From Acridotheres tristis (taxonomy: Eukaryota > Chordata > Aves > Passeriformes > Sturnidae): a DNA stretch of 64,000 bases. The stretch covers positions 43,761,154-43,825,153 of the forward strand of contig CM072887.1 of assembly GCA_037013685.1 (NCBI GenBank), written 5' to 3'. Within the stretch, counting starts at the first letter, position 1; each line of letters opens with the position of its first letter. The notes below the pieces were generated by a model that did not search any database, was not told the origin of the DNA, and worked only from the letters and a program-made list of their open reading frames with translations. This document shows, in pieces, positions 1-13,523 of this stretch. Position numbers and translations under genes: made by a program.

Positions 1-1357
1 TGCAATTTCATAGGCCCCTGCCTTTTTTAAACATTCAGTATGCAAAGACTATGCTCAGCCCTTGTCATCTACCCCTTTGGTCATGTGCCACCTGCCTGGA
101 CATTGCCTTTGGATTTCCTGGGGGCTCTGGCTTTACCTGGAATCTCAGGGACACCCAGGAACTGCTGCTGGTGGGGCAGCCTCACAGAAATAGGAGGGAG
201 AACAACTCTGTCCCACTTCTGCCACCGTTTTTATTTCCAGTTTATTGTGCTATCTTGCACTGGTCAGTGCTTCAGCTTGTTCTGGTGTATTGAGTGGATT
301 TGTAGGAGTGGTCCTCAAACAAGCAACTATGCTAAATTTGAGCTGGGTAGAATGGTGTCTGTGTAACTTTTGTTCTGTTTTGGGACTCAATGTTTATAAT
401 GTGTGCATTATATTTCATTTCTGTACTCTGTTCTAAATCTACTGGGTTTTATATTCCTGAGAAGATAATCACCCAATACTGATTACAATCATGTCTTAAG
501 CTGAAAACTTAGTGTGTACTTAAGTAAGTGACTTTTAGACTAAGAGTGACAAGAATGAAGAGCTTACCACATAATTTAAAATACTTCTCAAATTTTGAAA
601 ACATTTATACTTATCAAAAGAAGAGATTGCTGAAAAATATGGCAGGATGATGTTAAATTACAGGAATAGTTTTGTGAATCCCAGCTTCTGTATGAGATTC
701 ATTTTGGATTCTCTGTGCACTTGTCATCAGTATCCCACTAGTATTTGTCAATTTAGCCATTGATGCAGAGGGGTTAACATTTCATGATTCATATGCAGGT
801 ATTTTGAAGATTCATATTTTGATCCTCTCGATATTAATATAGTTGAATTTTACTGTTCTATTATATACAAATAATTAATTTTTGCTCCAGTATTTTTAAA
901 ATTAGTATTTTCAATTTTCTATTCTAACCTGGTGTTCGTTATAGTATCAATTTTTGTTGTAGTGGGTATGTTCGTTTCCTCTTTGAATTATTTCTTTGAG
1001 GAAAAAATGGAATGCTGTCAATAGGAGAACAGAACTTAGCTTTTTGAAAATTTTCTGAATTTTATTATTTATTGCTGACATGTTTTGTGATTTTTTTTCA
1101 CTAAAGATAGTTTAGGATTTTAATTGAAGGCTATATTTTGTTAGGTTAGAGTTGGGTGTCCTTATTACATGTAATTTCTCATCTCTATGCTAGTAGTTCT
1201 GATGTTTTCCAGTTTGTCATGTTTTCTTATGGAAATATGAGCTAATGCATGTAATGGTTGCATACTTATGTTTTATCTTGGTCAGACAAAGAAACAAAAT
1301 ATGAATTGTCAGAAATACTTTGATGATTATGCAGTGATAATGTTTTCTTTTTTCCAG
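1..1357 (+). other. EDARADD upstream intron sequence
   Basis: AT-rich sequence leading into the acceptor at 1357. No exon, repeat or RNA gene is recognised. The missing N-terminal exon(s) of EDARADD were not found here and are probably upstream. Confidence 0.6.
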
Positions 1358-1419
1358 CAGATCATGCAGCAAAAGAGCCAGTGGAGGATACAGATCCAAG
1401 CACTCTTTCCTTAACAATG
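1358..1419 (+). CDS. EDARADD: EDARADD coding exon A (first visible)
   Basis: Acceptor ttttttccagcag, donor ATG|gtatgt. Reads (D)[19 protein letters not shown]. The acceptor is a tandem NAGNAG, so the exon starts at 1358 or 1361 with one residue of difference. It ends in phase 0. Confidence 0.92.
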
Positions 1420-4400
1420 GTATGTGCTTCTGGTCTAGTGCAGTTGAAATCATTATAGCTCTCTATGGTTATGTAATGCCACGGTGAGAAAAAACATACA
1501 AGGATGCTAACTCAGACTCTGAGTTTATATACAAGATTTTGCTTATCTGTATGACTGCACAAGCAAACTTTAATTTACTAACCTGTGCAGTCAAAGTATA
1601 AACAAAAATACTAACAGGTGCATCAGCTGAACTAGATGGTGTTATCAGCGGAGCTGTCCATGGGATAACCTCCAAAAGCTGTGGCAGTGCCATCTCTTTA
1701 ATTTAAAAAAGCCCCAACTGAGAAAAATTTGTGCTGACTCTTCTCTCTACACAGTTTGGTCGGATTTAAAAAACCCACCTAGGGCTTAAAATTTCAACAG
1801 TACTAAGCTATTATTACTTCCTGTAGCAGATTTGAAGTCATGGAAAGGTAGCATCCAAGAGCGGCGGTGCCTTGGGCAGGCCCGACTGAGCCTTGGGGGG
1901 GACCAAGCCGCGCCCTCTGGTGCTCGCTGGCACATGGGCACCGCTTGTGTCGGGATCTCAAACATCCCAGGCTCCTGCCGAGGAGGGAGGAGAAGTAATA
2001 CGAAATTCTGTGAGAACTTTTTGAAATATGTCTTTCTGTAAAGGCCACACCTACTTTCACGTAAAGTCGAGGGCAATAGGGAAGGAGGTAAATTTCAGAC
2101 AACATGATAAGTTATTTCATGCCTGGAATCAGTAGCTTTCTCCTTAAACTCAGTTTAAGGAGTTTTCTTAATAATAGTTTCCTATTGCATCTTAATCAGC
2201 TATCTAAGTTTAGAGCAGAAGGGGAAATTATTTATTTTTCTTTCAATGCAGTAACATTTTATTGAAAGCTTAATCTGCTAAATGAGAATTTGCAGTCATG
2301 TCTGTTCTTCCTGGCATGCATTACCTTTTCAGGATTATCTTGCTACTTCAGTACAAAATTTCTTTCCTAAACTTTTTCTTTCCTTTTTCACTAAAAATAG
2401 CTTTAAAAATACTGTAGCAAAGCAGAAATCTCTATTACTTCTTCATGTGCTAATCATTAGGGTTAGTAACATCTCAGTTCCCACAAAAGAGTGTTGCTGT
2501 ATCTGATGGTGAACAGATCAACTAGTAGCAACTTGAGATAAACAACTATAATTGGAAAGTGCATAAAGTAAGAGTATATAAACACTCTTTCCCCAGCACA
2601 ATTGCACTCAAAATAGCAAACATCTGTGTTTCTTGCCTTTTTGTGACAGACTGAAAAATATCCTGTCCAAGACACAGGAGTACCTAAAGGTAAGTATTGT
2701 GAATTCTGAATTCTGTATTTAGATATCATTGATCTGTGCTGCCATCTGCAACAAAACCAGTGGTGTTACCCAACAGATTGAAATACTCATACTTTTTGCT
2801 AGATATTGATGTTTTAAATGCAATGCCGTCTTTATTTTTAAGGTCAGTTTGGTGTGTATATCTAATTTTTGAAATCTCCTTCCCAAGTTTAGTTTTGATC
2901 TGAAAGTTACTCTAAAACTATCATTAGAAGACCCAGGTTCTCCATTTGAAAGGAAAATACAGTGGTGCTATTGAAAGACAGGGTTCAGACAACAGATGAT
3001 AGAGACATCATAATGTTAGATGGTGACTTTGAAGGGACTACCAGTGCCTTCATATTGTTAGAAATACAATCAAGAAATGCCATTCAGGTCTTTTGCCTCT
3101 GACTGCATTCCCAGCCTTATAACTAGTCAAGTCCTCGTTCCATCCTTTACCTTCAGCAGGTGTTAATACCATCTACTGGAGAACCTACTGCTAGGTCCAC
3201 TCTGCACAAGTTCCTGCCTCTCCTTGCTGAAAATGGAGTGAAGGAGTGCAGGTTCTGAAGAAAAATACATGGCTTACACAGTGTGAATATCCTCCTTGTA
3301 TTTCCTTGATGTGTGGGGTGGGGTTTTGTTGTCATCCCGGGTCCGCCATCAACTTTTGTCCAGGGAATGCACTGGCAGGGGCTTGGTTGAGGAGCACTCT
3401 CGGGTAGTGTGTTCTCCATCCTGTGTTGCACAGCAGATCTGCAGTGAGACTGACACAGGAAACCAGGCTTGTCACAATGGAAATTTCTGCAAAGAAGTGG
3501 GAGCTGTATCTCACTGGGGTTAAAGAAAAGTTGGAGATTATTCAGTGGCTTGAGAGAGTTAGAGGAAGTGGGTAGTCTTCAGAAGTGCTGCTCAGCAGGG
3601 AAGGATCATGTGGGATGAAGACTGTTTTAAGTTATAAACTAGTTTATGTTTATTTGCAGGCAGGTGGTTTGGTCCTTTGGTCTTTCAGAATTGTTTATGA
3701 GCACCAAAGCAATTACACTGGAATATTCTTTTCCACGTCCTGTTTTTTATTTCACCTGTGACATTAGATCATCCTCAAAATTAATTAGATAAATTCCTAA
3801 ATTTTTCAGGGTTGTTTGAAATCCAAAATTGCATATTCTAAATGCACCTAATTTAAAAAGGAAAGCTAACACATAAATAGAAAGGTCAGTACTTCCCATA
3901 AAAAAGAAGTGCACTTAGTTTTTATTTAATTTTCATTTTTGCTTCCACTTACTAAGTGTAAAAAGATGTAATTACTAATATAGCTTGACATTTCCCCTTT
4001 GAAGTTGAATGCGACACCCTCTTAGTATTCTGTTAATTTCTGTAGATTTAATTCTTTCTTTGAGAATGGCTTTTCTTAGTTATTTCTATTAAAAATAGAA
4101 ACTAGAAGTATGAGTCTGTCAACTAAAAATTGTAGCCGATGTGCTGATCTGATTCATTATATCACACAATTATGCTTGTTTCAGATTTCATGTTTGAACA
4201 GACAGTATTGCTTTTATTGGTCAGTTAATTAATTGGCTATTTTGGATCCATAACTTACTAAAGTTCTTGGCACCCTTTACTGATTATGAAATAAAATGCA
4301 GTTGAGGGAACTTTTTATATAGCAGAGGTCGTGTGGTAGTGTTTATCATGATTTGGTAGTAATTCTATTTCCACTCAAATGTAGAACAAATCACACATAT

Positions 4401-7400
4401 TATTTCCACAGTTTTGATGCCCATGCTCTGCATTTTCAGACAGACTTTATTTTGTTTCGGGTTTTTTCATTGTTCTCTGGACCTAGAGTCATAAAGAATA
4501 ATGATGATCCTCTACTAAATATTGACATTACTGGGAATGAAATATCTTTCAACAGTCTTATAAAACCAGAAAAAGAAGGGAGTAATGAATTTTAGTTTTC
4601 TTTTTCCTGCAAATGTAAGGATGAATTCTTTGATTCAGATCAATTTCTTGAGTGAGTTAAGAACATACTGCTTCTTTCTGTTACGTAATGATTCATAAAG
4701 ATAGTAGAGGTTTTTCAATGAGATCTTGCCACTAAACAAACAACAAAGGGAAACATACCAGTGCTACAAATGTAGTCACTTCCATGGAGCCTTCTTATGT
4801 TTAAAAACATGTAGAATATAACCCTTTCTAAGCTTGTGTTAATGGTTGGTCAGCACCTGACTCGGGGGAATTATGCAAATAGTTTGATGAGGAGAACCTT
4901 ACTAATCATGCAGAGTGAAATTTATCCATTTGCACAAGGTTCACAAAGGGTTTGTGCATCCTTTGTATCCCATTTTGAGGGCTGAAGTGTTGCTTGAAAG
5001 GTTAATAGAGTTTGTGCTGTACTAGGGAATGCTGTGTTTTTCAGTGGACTCCCAGGGCTGTTGATAAACACACTTTGAAATTGATTATTTCAGTGCTTCA
5101 GCAAATTCCTGTGTAGTAGAAATCAGTAGGATGAGTCCAGTTCACAGAGGGGCAGAATAAAAGATAAATATTTACTCAGTACTTATTTTAACTGTCATTT
5201 AAAGTGTGATAAGAAAAGCAAAACAAAAATTAGAGTGACTTGTGACATCTTCAATCTACTTGGTTGTATTGGCTCAGTTAATATTCTGTAGTCAGCTTTC
5301 TGAAAGAACAACATGATTCTTGCTTTAAAAATAGTGTGATGTTTGTGTAGAAAACGGCTGCTGCTCTAATCTCTGCAAGGACTATATTTCTTCTCACAGT
5401 CATGCTCTGCATGGTTGTTACAGACTGCTGATTTAACATTTTAGGCTTTTAATCTAGCAATTCCCAGTGTTTGATCATGATATGGAGTTAAATTTTGTAT
5501 ATTAGACATCTGTACTATAATTTATGTTTGTAGTCGTATAATTTAAATTTGTGTGTGAGTAAAAGACCAGTGTTTCACACTCTTTGCCTTAGATGAGGAA
5601 TACCTAACAGACCAAGTTACTTTGGAAATTGCATCTGTGAACATCAAGACCCTTACATCAGATTCTGGCCTAATCCAACAGGTAAGAAAAATGATACTTG
5701 AATGTGAATTAAGTTACTGCTGTTAATTAAGTATGTTAACAAATAAGTATCTTTTCAGACTGTATCTGGAGAGCACAAAATTATTCATTAAAACAGACCA
5801 GAAATTTGCTTTCTTTTCAAGAGTTCAATTAAGGGAACTTTTGTGAAGAAGAGCAAAAAAAGAGATTATTTTATCATTAACATGTACCTTTTAGTTTAAA
5901 TAGGTTTTGATCAATCTATAGATGTTCTGAAGAAGAGCCACCAAAGAGTTAAAGCTTTGTCATGCATGCTGTCTCTCTGGTGAAAATATTTCCTGGTGAA
6001 AATAAAGCCAGGCAGAGAAGTGAAGAAGTAAGGAATCCTAGATTTTGCCCTTAGGGAGGCATTAGTCTGTTCTGCTTTGGTTTTGGGACACTGTTCTTCC
6101 CATAGTTGAAACACTGTCCAGTTTTTGTGAAACCGTACATTGCCATAGGAAGGGCAGTGCTGAGTGACTCCCATTCTTCATGGTTATCATCTTTCAAGGG
6201 AATGTTATTTGCTGAATTTCAAATTCATTCTCTTTGGGTTGAGCAGAAGACTTGGAGAAAAGAAATGAATGAGCATTTTCCAGCAAGATGAAGAATTAAA
6301 AGGAGTTCCTAATGCCAGAGTCCCAGCTGAATTCCATCAGAAACAAACATGTGTTTGGTATGCATTTCACAGATGATGGAGCTAACTGTTCCTTCCCATC
6401 ATCAAGAAGAGAGCATTTACTGGCAGCTTAGAATCACTATAAAGATAATTCAGTGTCTTAGGGTGGTTCCACAGAGCTGGAAAACTTTCTGCTTACCTTC
6501 AGACTGTACATAAGTTTATGGCTTTGATTAGACCTGTAGAGGATAACTGGATCTTCATTGTGGGCAAAAAATATTCTTGCTTAATGCCTTCATTTCCCTG
6601 GCAGTAAAACTACATTGTCTCATTGCAATTACATTACAAGAAAATGATTTTGAATAAACCTGAGTGCATCTGACTTGATAAACTGGATAATGACTGATCA
6701 GTAAAAATATGAATTTTGAAAACAGATGTATGGCACAGGTAAGTATTGCTGCTTTTCTTTGTACTTTTTGCAGTACTACCCACTCTTATTTTTTTATACC
6801 TCATAAGACATGTATAATGACATAAGGGTACTTGGGCATTGGCTTTCACAATAGGGTTTGAACTTTATTGATAAAGTCTGGGAAATGAAGGTCAGGACAA
6901 CAGTTAAGTGAACAGTATCTGCTTTTTTTTAATTATTTTTTTTTATTTTTATTTGCTTATTTGTTATCTCTGGTGAGGCTGAGCTGTCCTGGGAAGTGAA
7001 GTTCCTCATTCTCCCCAAGGAGTTACACTTGCTCCTTGAGGCTCAGTAGTAACGTTCTGCCTTTTTAAGGAATTTGTGGGAGTGGAGATAATTACTGTAA
7101 TCAGGAACTTCAGATTTATTTTTTTCTAACTTTAGGTCCTCACATGTTGCCATGAAGGCTGAGTTTGTGTTTAAAAAGTCCTGTCCAGATAAAACTGTCG
7201 TGGTAGAAAAGTAAACCACTAGAAGATAATGGCAGGGCTTATTCAATTGCAATTGGCATGGGCAGTGTTAGCTCTCTCTTGAGCAGAGAGCTGACATTTT
7301 GATGTTGCATGTGTGGTCTTGTAGTTTTCAGAGAATAAATAAATACTGAAAAAAGTATGCAAATTTTTACTTTCTTAACCAAGTCTGTAAATATTTTTGA

Positions 7401-10400
7401 GAGATTTCACCTTCTTTATAATTAGATTGTGAATGTATGCAAGTTCACCACAGCAACTGAAACTACATGTATTCTATTTCTAGTGGATTTCTTAGTAAAG
7501 AAGGTGTAGCAGGTAGGACTAGAGTATCTTATTACAGTAAACTGTTACCTATAGATTGACTTTTGTTTATATGCACAACCTGCATAATTAAGGAGCCTGC
7601 TGTTACAGTTTTGGAAGAATGACACAGTACAAAAAGATCAACAATACTTCATTGCAGCTCTCTAAGGGGAAAATCCCCTTCTACTTTCATCTTTAAAACC
7701 TCAGCAGAAGAAAGCTATTTCACCTGGCTCCACACCTGCATAGTTAAAGTAAGGGCAGCTGCAGTTTCCCCACAGTTCTACAATCAAGGGGCTGTCCTTC
7801 CAGTTTTTAGAGGTTGCTAAGTAGTAGAATTTAAATGTTACGTGTGTAAGTAATCTCATTATGTTTAATGAGCAGATGAAACACCATTGAGGGAATGTTA
7901 TCTTCAAATAGGAGGAGGGTTAGATATGAGCCACAAAAATGTTCGCATCCACCTGTTGTCCATAAAAGCTTCCTATGTACGTAAAGAAGTTTGTAAAAAA
8001 AAAATTCTCCACTTTGCCTAGATCAACAAAACAGTCCCTTACTGCTGCTTGTTACAGGCAAAATTCCTGGGTTTTACATTGCACAATATTTAGAAAATCT
8101 TTTTTAATCAAACCATATGAATTGTTAAATAACTTTTGGGTGTTTAAGAGAGTTAGTCAAAAGATGCAATGCTATGGCATATCATTAATAAAAATGCTGT
8201 TGCTCAGTGCGTAGAACCAACAAGGCAGTTTTATGAGCCAAAGCATGGAAATGCTGCCTGAAAAGGCTGCAGATTGTTAGCAATTCCTCAAAACTATATG
8301 TATATTCCCTGTTTGAATTTACAAGTAGCTTGGGATTCTTTTAAGTAATCTCCTGCCAGTTGTAAATTAGTCAAGTACTTATTCTGGTGTTCAATTACAT
8401 TGTTTTATTTTGACTTTCTGTTTGTTTTCTGCTTTGTAGCCAGAAGACAAAGACACACAAAACCATACTGAAAAATCACTTTCAGGTAATATGTCAGCTT
8501 TATTGTTCTCCATATTTTATTCCTAGGTTTTATCTGAAAGTGCTTTTTTAAAAACTGCTATTTGTCATAACAAAGAGCTGCCTAGAAAATTAGTGCTTAT
8601 GGAGCTCATTTCATTTACAGCTTCCCCTTTGTTCTAAGAAGATGGTGATCAATGATGCAGACCATACAAATTATGCAAGTTGGGCTTTCCAAATAAGTTT
8701 AGTACCCCTGCCTTTGGAAGTGATGTGTAAATAGCTGTCAGGAGAGAGCAGAAGCTGGCAGTAGGCTGTGAGTGCTTATCCCGTCGTTGTGTGAGTTCTG
8801 CTGGGGATGGGTGTGTGAGTATGATATACAGTTCTCTTAGTCTAACTGTAAGAAACTGAGTTTCCTGTTAGTAAAGAAGTTTGTCCTATCAGGTAGCATT
8901 AGGATCATGCAATTAGCTGGGTAGTGCTTGTCAGTGTCTAACAAAGGGGCACCTTAGAAAAGCAGGATTCTTTATGATGCTTTTGATAGTCTTCCAGATG
9001 GTATAGCACAAGAAGCAGGTTGAGTAAGTTTTGTTTACTTGTATCTGTGCCCTTTTACAGAGGTGTTTTCTTTACCCCTTCTTCCCTGTTTCTATTGGAG
9101 GACAAAACTTACCCTGGCAACCCTGCCAGAGTAAGTAAGATGAAATTCAGATAGGGTGCTCTCCTGCCCTCTAAGCTCAGCCAGAAATTTGATTGGATTA
9201 TATTAATTTTGCCTTGTTTGTATAAGTAAAGGTTGGTATTAATGAAGCAAGAAAGTTTAGTCTCACTTTAGCAAGAGTTTAGGGTGCACAAGAAGAACAG
9301 AAGAGTTAACATACATATTCCTGTGGAGAACAGCTGCAAGGCCTGTGGAATACCTGTGAGCTAAGATATCACCAGAAATGTTTCCCTTTAACAGGGAATC
9401 TAAGCATTTGTATGAAGTTATGTGTCTGCAGCAGTGTTGTTGCTGCACGTCCTAACTTGTTGAAAACTTCAGAAGTTGTCCTTGGCCTGCTAAAAAAGCA
9501 ATCTGATGAGCAATGTTACAAAACTAACAATAGCTTGTTCTTTCTTTAAAAATAAAGTACAACATGCATGCAGACATTTTATTCTGGAGTTTTCACACAA
9601 TTTGACAATAATTAATGAAAATAAATAATTGATGTTAAAAGAAGAGCCACAAAATCCCATAAACAAACAGCCTTAACAGATGTTGTTGTCCTTATGAGTA
9701 GGTGGCACTAACTACCAGATTTGTCCTTTGCCAGAGATACAGTTCAGGCCTCTGATACAGCACTTGTAAATTGTGTGTCACTGTTTTCTGTTGTTTTTAA
9801 TTGATCTTTTGATTAATATTCGCTCCTTTTTCAAAGAGTTTCATCTGAAGTAGGACTAGCTACTTCCCTATTTCAGGCTGTACAATGAGGGTGGAGAACA
9901 GAAACTTTAAGAAAAGCTTCTAGGCTGTGTCCATTATCTATTTGGAGATACTAGATTCTCCCTGCTTTCAAAAAGGAGCAGGGAGAGTTAAGGACATACC
10001 TGCAGCCAAAATGGTCAGACCATGTCCTGCACCGTTGCAGTGTTAAAGGACTTGGTATTAGAGTTTGACTAGAGGAATGACTCAAACTGGTTTCTACATG
10101 GCTTAAGGGGTATTAATATATAATATAATCTGATAGCACCACATTGTTCCCAGTTTTGGGGGAGATACTGACTATGATGTGTAGGAGATTTCCAAATGGC
10201 CGTTTTCAGTATTTGATGCAGATTTTAGAGCATATCACCACCTCTTTCCAGCAGCTTAGTATTTTTGTTTTTCTCACACATGGAGAAGTATGCATTTTAT
10301 TCCTTTTTGTGATGTACATTTAAAATAGGCTTTGTTGGTAAAAATAGGGACAGTTTTTATTGCAAGAGCCCTTACAAAGCAAAGGAACATATCTACTTTG

Positions 10401-11322
10401 TCACTGTGTAAAAGTACTAGATGTTAGTTGTGTTTGGATCTGTCAGCAGAGATTCTTCTGGTGCATGTATTTCATGTTGTTACAAAGGCAGCAGCTCAGA
10501 AATGCAAAACCTTTTCCTTCATTCTACAAAACAGGTACACAAGATGCATGGAATGCACACATAATCCTGTTGGTGATGTAAGTGGGCATCATGGCAGATT
10601 CAAGGAAGTGACATTGTTCCAAAACCAAAAAAGAGGACTATTTGAGCTCACACACTGCATTGAATCCTATGTCTTTTCTGTAAAAATATAAATGTTACTT
10701 TCAAAATTACTGTCTTTTTGATCAAAGCCACTTTTGATTAGAATGTAGTGAAGAAAGAAGTTTTAGAAAGTTAATTTCATGAGTTCTTCATGAGGAGAGG
10801 CATTGCATATCACTATTGCAACTTTTTCAGAAGCAATTCAAAGCAACATAATACTCCTCAACCCTTTATGCTTTTAACTTTTTGTTCCTGGTGATACCAG
10901 AGCAATAGATCCTAATTTCTTTCCATGTAATGGTTTTCACTGCAGATCTCAAGAAAACGTGCAAGGAAAATGTCACCTGCTCCTTGTGCTTATTCCGTGC
11001 ACCAACCATCAGTGACATGCTCAATGATGAGGACTTGTTGTACACAGTGAGGCTAAAGCTGGATCCCTGCCATCCAACAGTGAAAAACTGGAGAAATTTA
11101 GCAAGCAAGTGGGGGATGACTTATGATGAATTGTGTTTCCTTGAACAAAAGCCCCAAAGTCCCACCTTGGAATTCTTGCTACGGAATAGTGACCGGACTG
11201 TGGAGCAGCTGATTGATCTCTGTAAATTTTATAAGAGAATTGATGTTGTGAAAGTGCTGCTGAAATGGGTGGAGGAGGAATGGCCCAAGAGAGGGACCAG
11301 AACTTACCAGAATGACTTCTAG
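1358..11322 (+). CDS. EDARADD: EDARADD, ectodysplasin-A receptor-associated death-domain adaptor (5' end missing)
   Basis: Cytosolic adaptor that links the ectodysplasin receptor EDAR to TRAF/NF-kB signalling in hair, feather and tooth placodes (known for the family). Five coding exons are visible: 1358 or 1361-1419, 2650-2689, 5593-5681, 8440-8485 and 10946-11322. Phases close at every junction and give 203 residues to the TAG at 11320-11322. The first exon reads [13 protein letters not shown], nearly identical to the human protein as I recall it. The last exon holds a cysteine cluster ([10 protein letters not shown]) and then the death domain, about residues 99-190 of the visible part ([28 protein letters not shown]). 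A PVQDT motif fits the TRAF-binding consensus PxQxT. The human protein is about 215 residues, so only a short N-terminus is missing, encoded upstream of the window. The middle exons diverge strongly from human while the death domain is conserved. Identification is secure; the start is not visible. Confidence 0.96.
1910..1923 (-). promoter_or_regulatory. Candidate CTCF-type motif
   Basis: The minus strand reads GCACCAGAGGGCGC, one or two mismatches from the CTCF core (CCACCAGRGGGCGC). It lies in a GC-rich patch within the first visible EDARADD intron. This is a sequence match only; occupancy is unknown. Confidence 0.4.
2650..2689 (+). CDS. EDARADD: EDARADD coding exon B (TRAF-motif exon)
   Basis: Forty nucleotides reading [13 protein letters not shown] plus one base, between tgacag and gtaagt. 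PVQDT (2662-2676) fits PxQxT. The human counterpart reads SDKYPIQDTELPK as I recall it, so the exon is well conserved. Confidence 0.92.
5593..5681 (+). CDS. EDARADD: EDARADD coding exon C
   Basis: Between gccttag and gtaaga. Reads (D)[18 protein letters not shown] and continues to GLIQQ. The phase closes with both neighbours. Little similarity to the recalled human sequence remains, and the segment seems longer than in human; it is probably a disordered linker before the death domain. Confidence 0.85.
8440..8485 (+). CDS. EDARADD: EDARADD coding exon D
   Basis: Between ctttgtag and gtaata. Reads [15 protein letters not shown] plus one base that completes an Asp codon with the last exon. Low-complexity acidic and polar linker; supported by the splice signals and by phase. 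Confidence 0.82.
10946..11322 (+). CDS. EDARADD: EDARADD last coding exon (death domain)
   Basis: Acceptor cactgcag, stop TAG at 11320-11322. Encodes the cysteine cluster and the whole death domain, ending [19 protein letters not shown]. This is the most conserved part of the gene and the basis of the identification. Confidence 0.97.
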
Positions 11323-13523
11323 GTTAAAGAAAGTTGTTAATCTGTGTATGTTAAATTCTAGCTACCACTAATACATTGGAAGTTTCCCTTGCAAGAGAGA
11401 GAAAGCCTGTACTGAGGGTTTGTATACTGTGTAAGCTTCATCTGCTGTATACACAAATGTAAGCTTTATGCCCTCAGGGTTGCAAAGATAACCTTCCAAA
11501 AGTGGATGGAATAATCCAGGTTGTGTTCTTGAGTCTGCAAATACCTTCCATTTCTTTGCTGCTTTGTTCACAGCTTTCCTAAACAGAAAAGGATTGAAAA
11601 GGCTAGACCACTTGTTCTACTGCAGCAGCTGTCAGCCATATCAGTTGTGTGCAGTTGCAATGGGGAAAGTCACAGTTAGAAGGCAAGCCTCTTGACCTTA
11701 CTGGTAGCCCTTCCACAATTTTGTATGTTCTACCTAGTACAAGATGAGGTGGAATCTTTTTCTTCCTTTTTAGTTGTTTTGTAAGTTTTGTGATACCGTT
11801 TTTGGCACAGGAACACCTCAGTGTTCCAGGCAGCAATTTGGATATTCAACATCACATTTGAGAAAATTAAATCTCTTTTATGAACAAGAGCAGACATTAA
11901 ACAATAGCAGATGTTAAACAAAATAATTACTCATGTGCTACTACATCATAGGTCATATATTTACTCTAAGAAGAAATCATGCGATTCAGAGAGACTTTTC
12001 AACCCATAACCTTTAGGGGCCAAAAGAAGCAATTAAAAGGCTCTATGCTTAAAATTACTTTCCAAAAGTTTAAAAACAGTGTATACTCTGAGTGCATGTA
12101 TCAAATCCCTCTTACTTTGCAGTGCAAGATGATGGCACCACAAGGTATTGTTAGTATTGACTGTAACTTCCCTTGTCACAGGCTGTGGTTTTCTTTATGG
12201 TCCTGTGGGTTGGCCTGCTTTCTGTCCCACACCAAGGCAGTTGCAGTCTTGTGTGAAACTAGCACTATATATTGATTAAAGCCACTCTAATGAACAGCTG
12301 AATTCACCTACAGCCTAGGTGGATGGTTATTAAAGTACTTACAGTGGTTTAGACTGATTTTTTTTTAAAGGCTTTCGATAGTCTGAATAACACTGTTTAC
12401 ATTTTAAGTTTCTGAATTGGCCTTTTTCCTACCATTCTTCTGACAGCTCAGACAATGTAGTATGTACATAGGTGTATATACCAAAGCACTGGTCAAGATG
12501 TGTGGCAAAACTAGAATGGGGTGCAGGTTGATACACTGTTAACTTTTCTCAAGTAGAAATAATAAGAATTAGTAGCAAAGCTGAGGGAAGTCTAATGCTG
12601 TATGCTGAGTTTCTTACTGTAGGAGATTGAAAAGGGACCTCTACTAATACTTTACTGTAGATACTAAGTGATATGGTTACAGAGGAGTTAGAATTAGGAC
12701 TAACATTTTCAATGTCAGATACTTGTTCTGGGCTGACATAAAATTAACTTTATTTTAGTGACTTCAAGAAGCTGAAAGTCTTGTTTTAGGGTAAAGGAAT
12801 TTACCTAAATTTGAGGTTTGAATTTTTAATTTTTTTAGAAAAGAGTGGAATTTGTAATGAATTTTTTTAACAATTCCTCAAAAAAGGCTGCTACTCTTTA
12901 GAACTCTAGTTTTCTAGCTATATTTTAAGGAGGAAATCTTACTGCTCTGTCTAGTTGGGGCTGCAGTTCTCTTAAGAGTGGGGGTTTCTGAACAGAGGTC
13001 TGTCAGCTTCTAACTTTTGCAAATATTCTTCTATCTTGAGTTAGATGCTCTAGATTCAGCTTTGGGGACTATTGCTGCTGCTTTCAGCTGCCGATCTGCA
13101 AATAGCTCTTAATGCAGCTTGTCCAACGTAATTCCCATACCTTGGGCTGAGTGCATACATGACTTAGGATCATATGTCCGTGTGTTAAATTGTTCTTCAG
13201 AGTGGTGAGTGCTGGCATGTATGCACACAGCTTTTCCCTCCCATAACGTGCCACAGTATATCTGCATGGTATTAAAATATGCTGTGCTTTGGTAGATCCA
13301 GATCAGGCAGGAGCTGGAATCCTCACCTAAGAATCAGAATGGGAATATGAAATGACACAGTAACATTCCTGAATCAACATGTTCATCTGAAATCTACCCC
13401 TTTTCCTGATTTCTGAGTACAACTTGTAAAATTTTGAAGAAACTGTTGTTTTGTGAAGATGAATTTGATCCCTTGACGCTCTCCAAAAGTCAATGTCAGA
13501 TGCAAGAGTTCACGTTAAATGGA

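Larger units (their letters stand above)
1420..10945 (+). other. EDARADD introns
   Basis: Four introns: 1420-2649, 2690-5592, 5682-8439 and 8486-10945. They are mostly AT-rich with no gene visible. The exceptions are a GC-rich patch at about 1850-2000 and scattered poly-T runs, such as the one near 6927-6955. Short open frames here have no splice or family support. Confidence 0.6.

Noticed and set aside
3296..3523. Open frames on both strands near 3.2-3.5 kb in an EDARADD intron
   Set aside because: The surrounding EDARADD exons join in phase without them, and no similarity was recognised.
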